Made by a program: the position numbers and the translations under genes. Below the pieces are notes generated by a model. It saw only the letters and a list, made by a program, of their open reading frames with translations, did not search any database and was not told where the DNA came from. From contig JARGOG010000028.1 in NCBI GenBank assembly GCA_029212785.1, forward strand, positions 1-60,773: a DNA stretch of 60,773 nucleotides. Reading direction: 5' to 3'. The DNA is from Thalassobaculaceae bacterium. Lineage in GTDB: Bacteria > Pseudomonadota > Alphaproteobacteria > Thalassobaculales > Thalassobaculaceae. Positions 25,336 through 33,141 of the stretch are shown one piece after another. Each line of letters starts with the position of its first letter. The stretch's first letter is position 1.

Positions 25336-26301
25336 ATGAAGATCGCGATCACCGGCGGGGCCGGTTTCCTCGGCAAGAAGCTCGCCCGCGCGCTGCTGGA
25401 CGACAATGCGCTCGGCGTTGAGGAACTGGTCTTGGCCGACATGGTGGCGCCGCCGCCGGAACTGGCCGAGGACGGCCGTATCCGCGCCGTGGTCGGCGAC
25501 GTCACCGACGAGGATCTGCTGGCCGACGCCATCCGGGCGGATACCGACAGCATCTTCCACCTCGCCGCCGTGGTCAGCGCCGGCGCGGAGGCCGATTTCG
25601 ACCTCGGCATGGCGGTGAACCTGGACGCCACCCGCACGATCCTGGAACTGGCGCGCAAGCACGGCAACAGGCCGAAGATGGTGTTCTCCAGCTCTTGTGC
25701 GGTCTATGGCGGCGACCTGCCCGAGGTGGTGACCGACAACCAGCAGATCACCCCGCAGAACTCCTACGGCGTGCAGAAGGCGATTGGCGAGTTGCTGGTC
25801 AACGACTACTCGCGCAAAGGCTATCTCGACGGGCGCAGCCTGCGCTATCCGACGGTGGTGGTGCGGCCGGGCAAGCCGAACAAGGCCGCCTCCACCTTCG
25901 CCAGCTCGATCATCCGCGAGCCGTTGCAGGGCGAGGAAGCGATCTGCCCGGTGGCGCCGGAGGCCGAAATGTGGCTGGCCAGCCCGCGCATCATCGTCGC
26001 CAACACCCGCCACGCCCATGACCTGGATGCCGGGGCCTGGGGCCCGTGGCGCACGGTGCCGCTGCCGGGCTTCACCGCCTCGGTGAAGGGCATGGTCGAG
26101 GCGTTGGAGACGGTCGCCGGTGCCGAGGTGGCGGCCCGGGTGAAGTGGCAGCCCGATCCGGTGATCGAGAAGATCGTCTACGGCTGGCCGACCAAACTGG
26201 AGACGACGCGGGCGAATTCCATGGGGTTCAAGCGGGACACCGACATGGAGAGCATCATCCGGGCGTTCATCGAGGACGAACTGGGCGGCAAGGTCGCCTG
26301 A
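25336..26301 (+). CDS. denD: D-erythronate dehydrogenase (DenD-like, NAD-dependent extended SDR)
   Basis: A 321-residue extended short-chain dehydrogenase. The Rossmann motif GGAGFLGKKLA is at 7-17, the catalytic Ser is in VFSSSCAVYGG, and Tyr-x3-Lys is in NSYGVQKAIGE. Epimerase-like members with RSLRYPTVVVRPGKPNKAAS and the MWLASPRIIVANTRHAHDL segment match the DenD family, which oxidises D-erythronate to 2-oxo-erythronate. Neighbouring otnI and otnK supply the next two steps. A ribosome-binding site AGGGGA lies before the ATG. The aldolase/decarboxylase OtnC, which would finish the pathway, is not in the window. Confidence 0.85.
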   Translation: MKIAITGGAGFLGKKLARALLDDNALGVEELVLADMVAPPPELAEDGRIRAVVGDVTDEDLLADAIRADTDSIFHLAAVVSAGAEADFDLGMAVNLDATRTILELARKHGNRPKMVFSSSCAVYGGDLPEVVTDNQQITPQNSYGVQKAIGELLVNDYSRKGYLDGRSLRYPTVVVRPGKPNKAASTFASSIIREPLQGEEAICPVAPEAEMWLASPRIIVANTRHAHDLDAGAWGPWRTVPLPGFTASVKGMVEALETVAGAEVAARVKWQPDPVIEKIVYGWPTKLETTRANSMGFKRDTDMESIIRAFIEDELGGKVA

Positions 26302-26312
26302 CCGCCCAAGAG

Positions 26313-26765
26313 TCAGGCGGGATCCATGCCCTTGTCGGCCAGTTCCCGCTTGGCGTTCTCGTTCTTTTCCAGGTCCGTCATCCCCATGCCGCGCAGCACG
26401 CCGTCGGTCTTGGAGAACTGGATGTTTTCGTAGGGCACGATCTCGATTCGATTGCCCCAGGGGTCGAGGAAGTCGAGGAAGCGGCCGGGCAGGACCTCGA
26501 CGCCTGCATCCTCCAGCGCGACGCGTACCGCCTCGCGATCATCGACCACCAGACCGAAATGCCGGCCGTCGTCGGGGGCTTGGCGACGGCCTTTCTGAAG
26601 GGCCAGGAACTGATCGCCGAGATCGATGAAAGCGGAGATGTCGCTTTGGCTGCGGAGCTTGAAATCAAACAGTTTTCCGTAGAATGCCAGGGCCTCGTCG
26701 ATGTCGCCGACCTCGAGGGCGACATGGTTGAAGCCGATCGCGCGGGCTTTGCGGGGGGTGCTCAT
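26313..26765 (-). CDS. VOC superfamily (glyoxalase/dioxygenase-like) protein
   Basis: A 150-residue protein with the paired beta-alpha-beta-beta-beta modules of the vicinal-oxygen-chelate fold. Putative metal ligands are His in FNHVALEV, His in RHFGLVVDD and Glu in NRIEIVPY, as in glyoxalase I and extradiol dioxygenases. The start MSTPRKAR was chosen because GGAGAG lies four bases upstream. The C-terminal tail (about 120-150) is charged. It converges with denD, only 11 bases apart. The substrate is unknown. Confidence 0.85.
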   Translation of the reverse strand: MSTPRKARAIGFNHVALEVGDIDEALAFYGKLFDFKLRSQSDISAFIDLGDQFLALQKGRRQAPDDGRHFGLVVDDREAVRVALEDAGVEVLPGRFLDFLDPWGNRIEIVPYENIQFSKTDGVLRGMGMTDLEKNENAKRELADKGMDPA

Positions 26766-26781
26766 GGCGCTCTCCATAAAC

Positions 26782-26795
26782 CAAGATATTTCTTG
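26782..26795. promoter_or_regulatory. AT-rich inverted repeat in front of the VOC gene
   Basis: CAAGA, TATT, TCTTG lies 17 bases upstream of the VOC start, inside an AT-rich patch (CAAGATATTTCTTGATATATT) that stands out from the GC-rich surroundings. It could be an operator overlapping the VOC -10 region. The regulator is unknown. Confidence 0.35.
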
Positions 26796-26925
26796 ATATA
26801 TTGAGGCGCCCTCGATTCCGCAAGATCTGGTCGAGACTTCCATGATCCTTGACCCGGCGGCTCCACCGGGCGGTTAATTAAACCGTAACGAGTCAACCTA
26901 AGGCTCGCAAATGGAGGATCCGCCA

Positions 26926-28347
26926 ATGGGTCACATTGAAGCGTTTTTCAATGCAATCTCTGATGCGACGTGGGGATGGGCTCTGATTCCCTTCCTCGTC
27001 GTTCTAGGCCTCTTCTTCACACTCGGGTCAGGCTTCGTTCAGATCCGTTACTTCCTGCGCATGTTCTCGATCCTGATGCCGGCCAATCAGCCCGGTGCGA
27101 AGGGGCATGTGAGCTCGTTCCAGGCGCTGGTGGTCAGCGTCGGCGGCCGGGTCGGCGGCGGCAACATCGCCGGCGTCGCGGTGGCGATCACGCTGGGCGG
27201 GCCGGGTGCGGTTTTCTGGATGTGGATGATCGCGCTCGTCGGCATGGCGACAAGCCTGCTCGAGTGCAGTCTCGCCCAGGTCTACAAGCGGTCCGAGCCC
27301 GACGGCTCCTATCGCGGCGGGCCGGCCCAATACATCATCCACGGCCTCGGCAAGCGGTATACTTGGCTTGCCTTGCTCTACGCGGTTTCGCTGATCGCGG
27401 CCTTCGCCCTCGGCTTCAACGCGTTCCAGGGCAACACGGTGGCCGGCGCGGTGCAGGACAGCATCGGCATCGACCGCATGTGGACCGGGATCGCGCTCGC
27501 CGTGGTCACCGGCATCGTCGTCTATGGCGGCATCAGGCGTATCGCCCGGGTAGCGGAGGTGGTCGTTCCGATCATGGCCGTCGGCTATGTCGCCATGACC
27601 ATCGTGATCATTCTCCTCAACATCGGCGAAGTTCCGGGCATGATAGCGACGATCGTCGCCAACGCCTTCGGGTTCGAGGAGGTTGTCGGTGGCGGCATGG
27701 GGGCGGCGATCTCCCAAGGCCTGCGTCGGGGATTGTTCTCCAACGAAGCCGGCCTCGGCAGCGCGCCGAACGTGGCGGCGACCGCCTATGTCCGCCATCC
27801 GATCAACCAGGGCATCGTGCAGTCGCTGTCGGTGTTCATCGACACCATCATCATCTGCTCGTGCACGGCGTTCATGATCCTGCTCGGCGATGTCTACCAG
27901 CCGGGCGCGGAGGCGATCGACGGGGTGGTCCTGACCCAGCAATCGCTGGTCGGCCATGTCGGCGACTGGGCGCAGTACTTCCTGACCGCGGCCATCATCC
28001 TCTTCGCCTACAGCTCGATCATCTACAACTACTACCTCGGTGAGACCGCGCTGACGGTATTCACCGAGAATCCCATGTCCCGCCATGTGCTGCGGGCGCT
28101 AGTGGTGCTGCTGGTGCTGGTCGGTTCGGCCGCACCGGGGGCGACGGCTGTGTTCTTCTTCTCCGACCCGATGATGGGCATCCTGGCGCTGGTGAACCTG
28201 ATCGCCATCACCATGCTGTTCCCGGTCGGGCTGCGCGTGCTGAACGACTACCGTAACCAGCTCAAGGCGGGGGTCGAACATCCGATCTTCGAGGCGGAGC
28301 GGTTCCCGGAGCTGGACCTCGACCGTGAGGCCTGGCGCCACGACTAG
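26926..28347 (+). CDS. Alanine/glycine:cation symporter (AGCS family)
   Basis: A roughly 473-residue inner-membrane sodium or proton:amino-acid symporter with about ten to eleven helices. Family signatures include SSFQALVVSVGGRVGGGNIAG (in outline, about 59-79) and GLRRGLFSNEAGLGSAPNVAA. AAIILFAYSSIIYNYYLGE marks a late transmembrane helix. The ATG at 26926 is preferred because GGAGG lies eight bases upstream; an in-frame ATG at 26911 would add five residues. It is divergent from the VOC gene. Likely substrates are alanine, glycine or D-alanine. Confidence 0.92.
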   Translation: MGHIEAFFNAISDATWGWALIPFLVVLGLFFTLGSGFVQIRYFLRMFSILMPANQPGAKGHVSSFQALVVSVGGRVGGGNIAGVAVAITLGGPGAVFWMWMIALVGMATSLLECSLAQVYKRSEPDGSYRGGPAQYIIHGLGKRYTWLALLYAVSLIAAFALGFNAFQGNTVAGAVQDSIGIDRMWTGIALAVVTGIVVYGGIRRIARVAEVVVPIMAVGYVAMTIVIILLNIGEVPGMIATIVANAFGFEEVVGGGMGAAISQGLRRGLFSNEAGLGSAPNVAATAYVRHPINQGIVQSLSVFIDTIIICSCTAFMILLGDVYQPGAEAIDGVVLTQQSLVGHVGDWAQYFLTAAIILFAYSSIIYNYYLGETALTVFTENPMSRHVLRALVVLLVLVGSAAPGATAVFFFSDPMMGILALVNLIAITMLFPVGLRVLNDYRNQLKAGVEHPIFEAERFPELDLDREAWRHD

Positions 28348-28390
28348 CTGACCTGGAGGTCGCCGGTCTCGTCCGGCCGGCGGCCTCCCC

Positions 28391-28978
28391 TCAGGTCTGG
28401 GATCTGGTGCGGCGGTAGTGCGCGCGCGCCTTCTCCCGGTTGCCGCAGGTCTGCATCGAGCACCAGCGCCGGTTTCCCGCCCGGCTCTCATCCACGAACA
28501 GCCAGCCGCAGCCGTGTCCGTGACATTCCTTCACGCGGGCGAGGCGCGCCGAATCGACCAGGAGATCAGCCGCCGATCGGGCAAGCGCGGCTTTCAGCAC
28601 CGCGAGTCCGGTAGCCGTCGCCTCCGCCGCCCAGCTATATCCGTCCGAGCCGGCAACCAGACGGCCGCGGTCGCCGACGGCCGAGAGCGCGGCGTTCAGC
28701 AAGTCCAGATCCCCCGCCTGCGGGGCGCCGACGATCAGCCGATAGAGCGCCTCCCTGAAGCGGCACAGATCGGCGACGGCGTCGGTGTCCAAGCGCAGCG
28801 GCGGATGATCGAGGGCGAAGGCCAGCCAGGCATCCGTGGCCGCGCCGCTCGCCAGGAATTCGGCCGGGTGGTCGGAGGTGCGCCAGTCGACCGTGTTGAC
28901 GTAGTCGAGGCAGGTGGCTCCAGCGCCGGTGTAATAGCCGTCGAGCAGCGGGTCGTCGGATTTCTTCACCACCTTCAT
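28391..28978 (-). CDS. ABATE/CGNR zinc-finger transcriptional regulator
   Basis: A 195-residue protein. The N-terminal ABATE domain (about 10-145) starts with the typical CLDYVNTVDWR. The C-terminal CGNR zinc finger (about 150-195) has cysteines in KECHGHGCGWLF and WCSMQTCGNREKARAHYRR, the motif that names the family. CGNR proteins are presumed DNA-binding stress regulators. The gene is divergent from azlC with only 27 bases between the starts, containing a perfect 16-bp palindrome that is probably its operator. Confidence 0.88.
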   Translation of the reverse strand: MKVVKKSDDPLLDGYYTGAGATCLDYVNTVDWRTSDHPAEFLASGAATDAWLAFALDHPPLRLDTDAVADLCRFREALYRLIVGAPQAGDLDLLNAALSAVGDRGRLVAGSDGYSWAAEATATGLAVLKAALARSAADLLVDSARLARVKECHGHGCGWLFVDESRAGNRRWCSMQTCGNREKARAHYRRTRSQT

Positions 28979-28991
28979 GTTGCTTATAACT

Positions 28992-29007
28992 ATCTAACCG
29001 GTTAGAT
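28992..29007. promoter_or_regulatory. Perfect 16-bp palindrome between CGNR regulator and azlC
   Basis: ATCTAACCGGTTAGAT, fully symmetrical. It lies 14 bases from the CGNR start and overlaps the first azlC ATG (29006). On its left TTATAACTAT could serve as -10 for either direction. It is a strong candidate operator controlling both genes. Confidence 0.75.
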
Positions 29008-29716
29008 GGTGTCTATGAAAACCGACACAGCACCCACCATCTTCACCTGGGACGGCATCAGACGGGGCGCGCGACGCTTCCTGCCGCTTGCCTTCGCCTC
29101 TTTTTTGGGCGGCACCGGCTTCGGAATCCTGGCGAGTGATCTCGGCCTCGGTCTGGCGCAGGCAATGGGGATGAGCGCGCTGGTCTTCGCCGGCGCGTCC
29201 CAGATGGTGGCGATGGACGTGTGGACCTTTCCGCCGGCCGTCCTCGGCCTCGGCGCCGCCGCCTTCGCCATCAACATCCGTCATGTGGTCATGGGTGCCG
29301 CCCTGCGCCCCTGGCTCAAATCCCTGCCGCTGTTGCGGTCCCATGCGGCGCTGCTGATGATGACCGACGCCAACTGGGCCCAGGCCATGGTCGAGCGTCG
29401 GAGGGGCGAGGCGGACGCGGCGATCATCGTCGGCAGCGGGTTGGTCATGTGGTTCGGCTGGGTGTCCGGTACCGGGATCGGACAGCTTGTCGGCGGCGTC
29501 ATCGACGATCCGAGGACCTTCGGCATCGACATGATCGTTCCGGCCTTCTTCGCCCTGACCTTACCGGCTCTCTGGCCGGGCGTGCGGCGGCTCCACCCGT
29601 GGATCGTCGCGGCGATGGCGGCAGCGCTGGTGCATGTCGTGCTGCCGGACGGAACCTGGCATGTGGTGGTCGGCGGGTTGGCCGGCGCGGCGGTCGGAGG
29701 GCTGAGCCGTGAGTGA
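29006..29716 (+). CDS. azlC: AzlC family branched-chain amino-acid exporter, large subunit
   Basis: A 236-residue inner-membrane protein. FASFLGGTGFGILASDLGLG and GASQMVAMDVWTFPPAVLGL near the N-terminus, then AINIRHVVMGAALRPWLKSL, are AzlC signatures. About six hydrophobic helices follow. With AzlD it exports branched-chain amino acids or analogues. The first ATG (29006) lies inside the palindrome and has no ribosome-binding site. An in-frame ATG at 29015 is an equally good start, giving 233 residues. It overlaps azlD by eight bases. Confidence 0.92.
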   Translation: MVSMKTDTAPTIFTWDGIRRGARRFLPLAFASFLGGTGFGILASDLGLGLAQAMGMSALVFAGASQMVAMDVWTFPPAVLGLGAAAFAINIRHVVMGAALRPWLKSLPLLRSHAALLMMTDANWAQAMVERRRGEADAAIIVGSGLVMWFGWVSGTGIGQLVGGVIDDPRTFGIDMIVPAFFALTLPALWPGVRRLHPWIVAAMAAALVHVVLPDGTWHVVVGGLAGAAVGGLSRE

Positions 29717-30011
29717 GGACGGGCTTGTCTGGGCGGCGATCCTCGCCATGGCCGTCGCGACCTGGGCAACGCGGATCTCCGGCTTCTGGCTCATGGGGCT
29801 GGTACCCGAGGGCGGCTTCATGCGCCGCGCGCTTAATCACCTACCGGGCGCGCTGGTCATCTCGATCCTGAGTCCGATCGTGATCGACGGAGGCTGGGCC
29901 CCGGCCGCCGCGGTCGCCGTCGCCGTGGTCATTCTGCGGGCCGGCGTCACCGCGACCTTCGCCATGTTCGGCGCCATGGGCGTTGTCGCCCTGATCCGGC
30001 TCCTGGTGTAG
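29709..30011 (+). CDS. azlD: AzlD family branched-chain amino-acid exporter, small subunit
   Basis: A 100-residue membrane protein with about four short hydrophobic helices. The AzlD motif ATRISGFWLMG is near residue 20 and RALNHLPGALVISILSPIV is in the middle. Small, hydrophobic and paired directly behind azlC with an eight-base overlap, as in the azlCD exporters of other bacteria. Confidence 0.92.
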   Translation: MSEDGLVWAAILAMAVATWATRISGFWLMGLVPEGGFMRRALNHLPGALVISILSPIVIDGGWAPAAAVAVAVVILRAGVTATFAMFGAMGVVALIRLLV

Positions 30012-30046
30012 CCTTCGGTTCCCCATGGACTGACGGAGCCGGGCCG

Positions 30047-30757
30047 ATGGCCGACGACATCGACTACGAGATCGAGGGCGACTTCTCGCCGATGCTGACC
30101 ATTACGCTCGATCCGGGCGAGGCGGTGCAGGCGGAGGCCGGTGCCATGGTGATGATGGAGCCGGACATCACCATGTCGACCGAGATGCCGGGCGGCTTCT
30201 TCGGCAGCATCCTGCGCAAGGTCTCGGGCGAGACCTTCTTCATGACCTTTTTCACCAACGAGGGCGGCAAGCGTCGCCGGGTGTCCTTCGCGTCGCCGAT
30301 GCCGGGGCAGATCCGGCCGTTGGATCTGGCGCAGCAGGGCGGTGCGTTCTACTGCCAGCGCCGAGCCTATCTCGCCTCGGCCCGGGGCATCGAGATCACT
30401 GTGGCGCTGACCAAACGCCTGACCTCGGGCCTGTTCGGCGGCGAGGGGTTGATCCTGCAGAAACTGGAGGGCGACGGCTGGGCCTTCCTCGGGGCCGGCG
30501 GCACGCTGATCGAGCGCGACCTAGCGGCGGGCGAGACCTTGACGGTGGACACCGGCTGCCTGGTCGGGTTTTCCGCGACCTGCGACTACGACATCGCCTT
30601 CCAGCGCGGCATCAAGAACCTGGTCTTCGGCGGCGAGGGAATCTTCGTCACCCATGTCACCGGCCCCGGCAAGGTCATCGTCCAGACCCAGCCGATCGCC
30701 GAACTGGCCCTCGCCCTGCACAACCTGGTGCCCAAGGAACACCGATCAGGGGAGTAG
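30047..30757 (+). CDS. TIGR00266/AIM24 family protein
   Basis: A 236-residue protein with the all-beta, double-barrel pattern of the AIM24/TIGR00266 family. Landmarks are LDPGEAVQAEAGAMVMMEPDITM near the N-terminus (in outline), VSGETFFMTFFTNEGG, and a second half with LAAGETLTVDTGCLVGF and GGEGIFVTHVTGPGKVIVQT. Members are soluble and of unknown biochemical function. It lies 35 bases after azlD in the same orientation, so it may be co-transcribed. The C-terminus LALHNLVPKEHRSGE runs into a repeat-like intergenic element. Confidence 0.88.
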   Translation: MADDIDYEIEGDFSPMLTITLDPGEAVQAEAGAMVMMEPDITMSTEMPGGFFGSILRKVSGETFFMTFFTNEGGKRRRVSFASPMPGQIRPLDLAQQGGAFYCQRRAYLASARGIEITVALTKRLTSGLFGGEGLILQKLEGDGWAFLGAGGTLIERDLAAGETLTVDTGCLVGFSATCDYDIAFQRGIKNLVFGGEGIFVTHVTGPGKVIVQTQPIAELALALHNLVPKEHRSGE

Positions 30758-30778
30758 GCCCCTACCGTATAACGGTCC

Positions 30779-30871
30779 CGTCATTCCGGGAGCGCATCAG
30801 CGCTGCGCGGGCCCCGGATCATTGGTGACGTCTGTGGCCCCCTGCCGTCGCTCCGCTCCATCGGGATGACG
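30779..30871. repeat. Repeat-like palindromic intergenic element
   Basis: About 93 bases bounded by CGTCATTCC and GGGATGACG (imperfect terminal inverted repeat). Inside is a second inverted repeat (TCCGGG ... CCCGGA) around an AGCGC-rich core. It fills nearly all of the gap between two converging genes. Its form resembles the small palindromic intergenic repeats of alphaproteobacterial genomes. I see only this one copy in the window. Confidence 0.5.
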
Positions 30872-30886
30872 CTGCGGAGTAAGAAT

Positions 30887-31258
30887 TTACTCCGCCTCGT
30901 CTTCCGGCAGCAGGATCGGCTCGCCGTGGGGCGCGCGCTGGGCGGCGCGGTCCCAGGCGTCCTTGCGCTTGAGCAATTGCTCCAGGGTCAGGTCGGTCTT
31001 GGCCAGGACCAAGCTCTCCAACGCCTTCAGCCAGTGCTGATAATAGGTGTCGCCGAGATCCGGGTCGCCCTCTTCCTGGGCGGCCGCGATCGCGCCGGAC
31101 AGCGCGTCTGCCCACTCGTTCCAGGTATAGAGCCCGGTCTCGTGCAGCTTGATGGCGATGGCGAAGGCTTGGGCCTCCCACGGCTCGCGGAACACCGGGC
31201 CGTCAGGGTCGACCGGAAGGCGCGGCAGGCTTTCGATATCGACCGCGGGCACGCTCAT
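30887..31258 (-). CDS. Nitrile hydratase accessory (activator) protein
   Basis: A 123-residue protein resembling the small activator/chaperone of cobalt nitrile hydratases and the N-terminal part of the beta subunit. FREPWEAQAFAIAIKLHETGLYTWNEWADAL and DTYYQHWLKALESLVL parallel the beta-subunit segments [15 protein letters not shown] and [15 protein letters not shown] encoded just upstream. Such proteins carry cobalt and the alpha subunit during subunit-swapping maturation. Last gene of the nthA-nthB-accessory operon, overlapping nthB by four bases. Confidence 0.88.
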   Translation of the reverse strand: MSVPAVDIESLPRLPVDPDGPVFREPWEAQAFAIAIKLHETGLYTWNEWADALSGAIAAAQEEGDPDLGDTYYQHWLKALESLVLAKTDLTLEQLLKRKDAWDRAAQRAPHGEPILLPEDEAE

Positions 31259-31905
31259 GCCGGCACCAGATACGGTTCCCAGAGATCGGCATGGACCGCC
31301 CCGCCCTGACTGTCCGGCCCCCAGAGTTCGTCGGCCTCGAAGGCGACATTATAGAGGTGATGGGCCGTCTTGTGGTCGCCGGTGGCGCTGGTGTCGGCGA
31401 AGACATGGGCACCGTGATACAGCACGATCGTACCCACATGTCCGCGAACATAGCGTGGCGCGCGGGTATGTCCGGTGGGATGGAAGTTCTTTACCCGCAC
31501 CCTGTCGCCGAGCGCGAACAGCGGCGCGTTCTCGACCTCGCGGATATAGGGCGAGCCCTGCTGCAGCGCCTTGAACACCCGGTCGGCGGGCAGAGCCGGC
31601 ACTCTGCCGGGGCCGGCGGCCTTGCCGCTCTCCAGCTCTCCGGCGGTGATCAGGCCCTTCTCGACCAGCATGGCCTCCACGCCGTGCAGCCACTGCTCGT
31701 AGTAGGTGTTGTCCAGATACTGGGCCGGGGGCTGACGCTCGCGGGCGTAGCGCGCCTCGTCGATCGACCACTGGCCGAGACCGCCGCAGGCCAGTGTGAG
31801 GGCAAAGGCCTTCTTCTCCCAGTCGCCGTGGAACACCGGGACCACCGGTTCGTCCTCGACCGGACCGAATCCGTGCATCCCGCCCATGTCGTGCGCGCCG
31901 TTCAC
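31255..31905 (-). CDS. nthB: Nitrile hydratase subunit beta
   Basis: A 216-residue subunit. The start is a GTG at 31905, giving the family-typical beginning (V/M)[15 protein letters not shown] and a four-base GTGA overlap with the nthA stop. Further reading upstream is antisense-free but only nthA sequence in another frame. C-terminal landmarks [20 protein letters not shown] and [14 protein letters not shown] belong to the SH3-like barrel that clamps the metal centre. It forms the alpha-beta heterodimer converting nitriles to amides. Confidence 0.95.
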   Translation of the reverse strand: MNGAHDMGGMHGFGPVEDEPVVPVFHGDWEKKAFALTLACGGLGQWSIDEARYARERQPPAQYLDNTYYEQWLHGVEAMLVEKGLITAGELESGKAAGPGRVPALPADRVFKALQQGSPYIREVENAPLFALGDRVRVKNFHPTGHTRAPRYVRGHVGTIVLYHGAHVFADTSATGDHKTAHHLYNVAFEADELWGPDSQGGAVHADLWEPYLVPA

Positions 31906-32570
31906 TGCGCGGCCTCCCGCCGGGGCGGGTACTGGACGGTCTCCACGCCGATCATGGAATTGCGGGTGACGATGTCGGCAAGGTCGGCCTCGCTCAGCCC
32001 TTCGGTGCCCGTCGGGCGCGCCGGTAGCACGAGGTAGCGCATCTCGGCTGTGGAATCCCAGACCCGGATCTCGACATCGTCCGGCAGGCGGGTGCCGAAA
32101 TCGGCGAGCACGCCGCGCGGGTCGCTCACCGCGCGGGAGCGGTAGGGCGCCGACTTGTACCAGACCGGCGGCAGGCCGAGCACCGGCCACGGATAGCAGG
32201 AGCACAGCGTGCAAACGACGAGGTTGTGAACCGTCTCGGTGTTCTCGACGACCACCATATGCTCACCCTGGCGGCCTTCGAAGCCAAAGGACTTGATGGT
32301 GGTGGACGGATCCTCGAGCAGCTGTTTCTTGAAGGCGGGATCGGTCCAGGCCTTGGCGACGACCGCCGCGCCGTTGCGCGGGCCGACCTTGGTCTCGTAG
32401 GTGTCGACGAACACGTCCAGGGCGGCCGGATCGACGAGCCCCTTCTCGACGAGCAGGGATTCCAGCGCCTTCACCCGAAGCTGCAGGTCGCTCAGCCGCG
32501 GGTGTTCGTGGTCGTGCCCGTGCCCATGGGCATGGTCGTGATGATGATGGTCGTGATCGTGGCCGCTCAT
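31902..32570 (-). CDS. nthA: Nitrile hydratase subunit alpha, cobalt type, with His-rich N-terminus
   Basis: A 222-residue catalytic subunit. The metal-binding loop is VCTLCSC (Cys120, Cys123, Cys125); Thr after the first Cys is the cobalt-type variant, Ser being usual in iron enzymes. The following [15 protein letters not shown] is strongly conserved. Residues 4-23 contain twelve histidines in an Asp/His/Gly tract that precedes the normal family start, a likely metal-holding tail. The start MSGHDHDH was chosen for a GGGAGG site six bases upstream; the frame is open further but without such a site. First gene of the operon. Confidence 0.95.
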   Translation of the reverse strand: MSGHDHDHHHHDHAHGHGHDHEHPRLSDLQLRVKALESLLVEKGLVDPAALDVFVDTYETKVGPRNGAAVVAKAWTDPAFKKQLLEDPSTTIKSFGFEGRQGEHMVVVENTETVHNLVVCTLCSCYPWPVLGLPPVWYKSAPYRSRAVSDPRGVLADFGTRLPDDVEIRVWDSTAEMRYLVLPARPTGTEGLSEADLADIVTRNSMIGVETVQYPPRREAAQ

Positions 32571-32694
32571 GCCATCCTCCCGATGGTTTCGAAGGAATCT
32601 AGAGCAGTTCGCCGCCGGAGGAAACGGGCCGGGAAGAAATCGGGCCCACGGGGGGCCGGTATCCGGGCAGGAGCCCCGGGGAAGACCGGCCAAC

Positions 32695-32721
32695 GCAAAA
32701 AGCCGCCCGGACGGGGCGGCT
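32695..32721 (-). terminator. Rho-independent terminator of rpsU
   Basis: On the minus strand: AGCCGCCC, five-base loop, GGGCGGCT, then TTTTGCG. It starts 48 bases after the rpsU stop and separates it from nthA. A classical GC stem with T-run. Confidence 0.88.
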
Positions 32722-32768
32722 CAGCGTCGGTATGCAGGGGCGGTCGCTCGGACCGCCCGCAGCGGAGA

Positions 32769-32972
32769 CTAGTAGCCTTCGCGCTCCATGCGCTTACGCA
32801 TGAGCTTGCGATAGCGACGCACCGCCTCCGCACGCTCGCGCGCCTTCTTCTCCGAGGGCTTCTCGTAGTTGCGGCGCAGCTTCATCTCGCGGAAGATTCC
32901 CTCGCGCTGCATCTTCTTCTTCAGCGCGCGCAGGGCCTGATCGACGTTGTTGTCGCGAACGGATACTTGCAC
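32769..32972 (-). CDS. rpsU: 30S ribosomal protein S21
   Basis: A 67-residue, highly basic ribosomal protein starting (V/M)[18 protein letters not shown], with [20 protein letters not shown] and a Lys/Arg-rich C-terminal helix. The start is a GTG at 32972 preceded by a strong AAAGGAG about ten bases upstream; longer readings have no matching family sequence. S21 is needed for initiation on the 30S subunit. It stands alone with its own terminator and is divergent from def. Confidence 0.96.
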   Translation of the reverse strand: MQVSVRDNNVDQALRALKKKMQREGIFREMKLRRNYEKPSEKKARERAEAVRRYRKLMRKRMEREGY

Positions 32973-33105
32973 GGGTCTCGCACTCCTTTCCTCGTTGCCT
33001 CGGCACAAACAAACGCCAGCTCGAAAGACCCGATCCCGGATCAATCGGCCAGCACGTTCGGTAACCATACCTCAAAACGGCGTGCCGTACCAGGGCTGGG
33101 TCTGC

Positions 33106-33134
33106 TGGACCCGCTCCTGTGGGCGCGGTATATG
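33106..33134 (+). promoter_or_regulatory. Predicted promoter of def
   Basis: TGGACC (-35, four of six matches), 17-base spacer, TATATG (-10, four of six). The predicted transcription start falls at or within a base or so of the def ATG (33142), and no Shine-Dalgarno precedes that ATG, so a leaderless message is predicted. Confidence 0.45.
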
Positions 33135-33141
33135 CCTGATC

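Noticed and set aside
26843-26929. A possible TTGACC -35 element with TTAATT before the AGCS gene
   Set aside because: The spacing of 19 bases is poor and the -10 match is weak, so I did not list it as a promoter.
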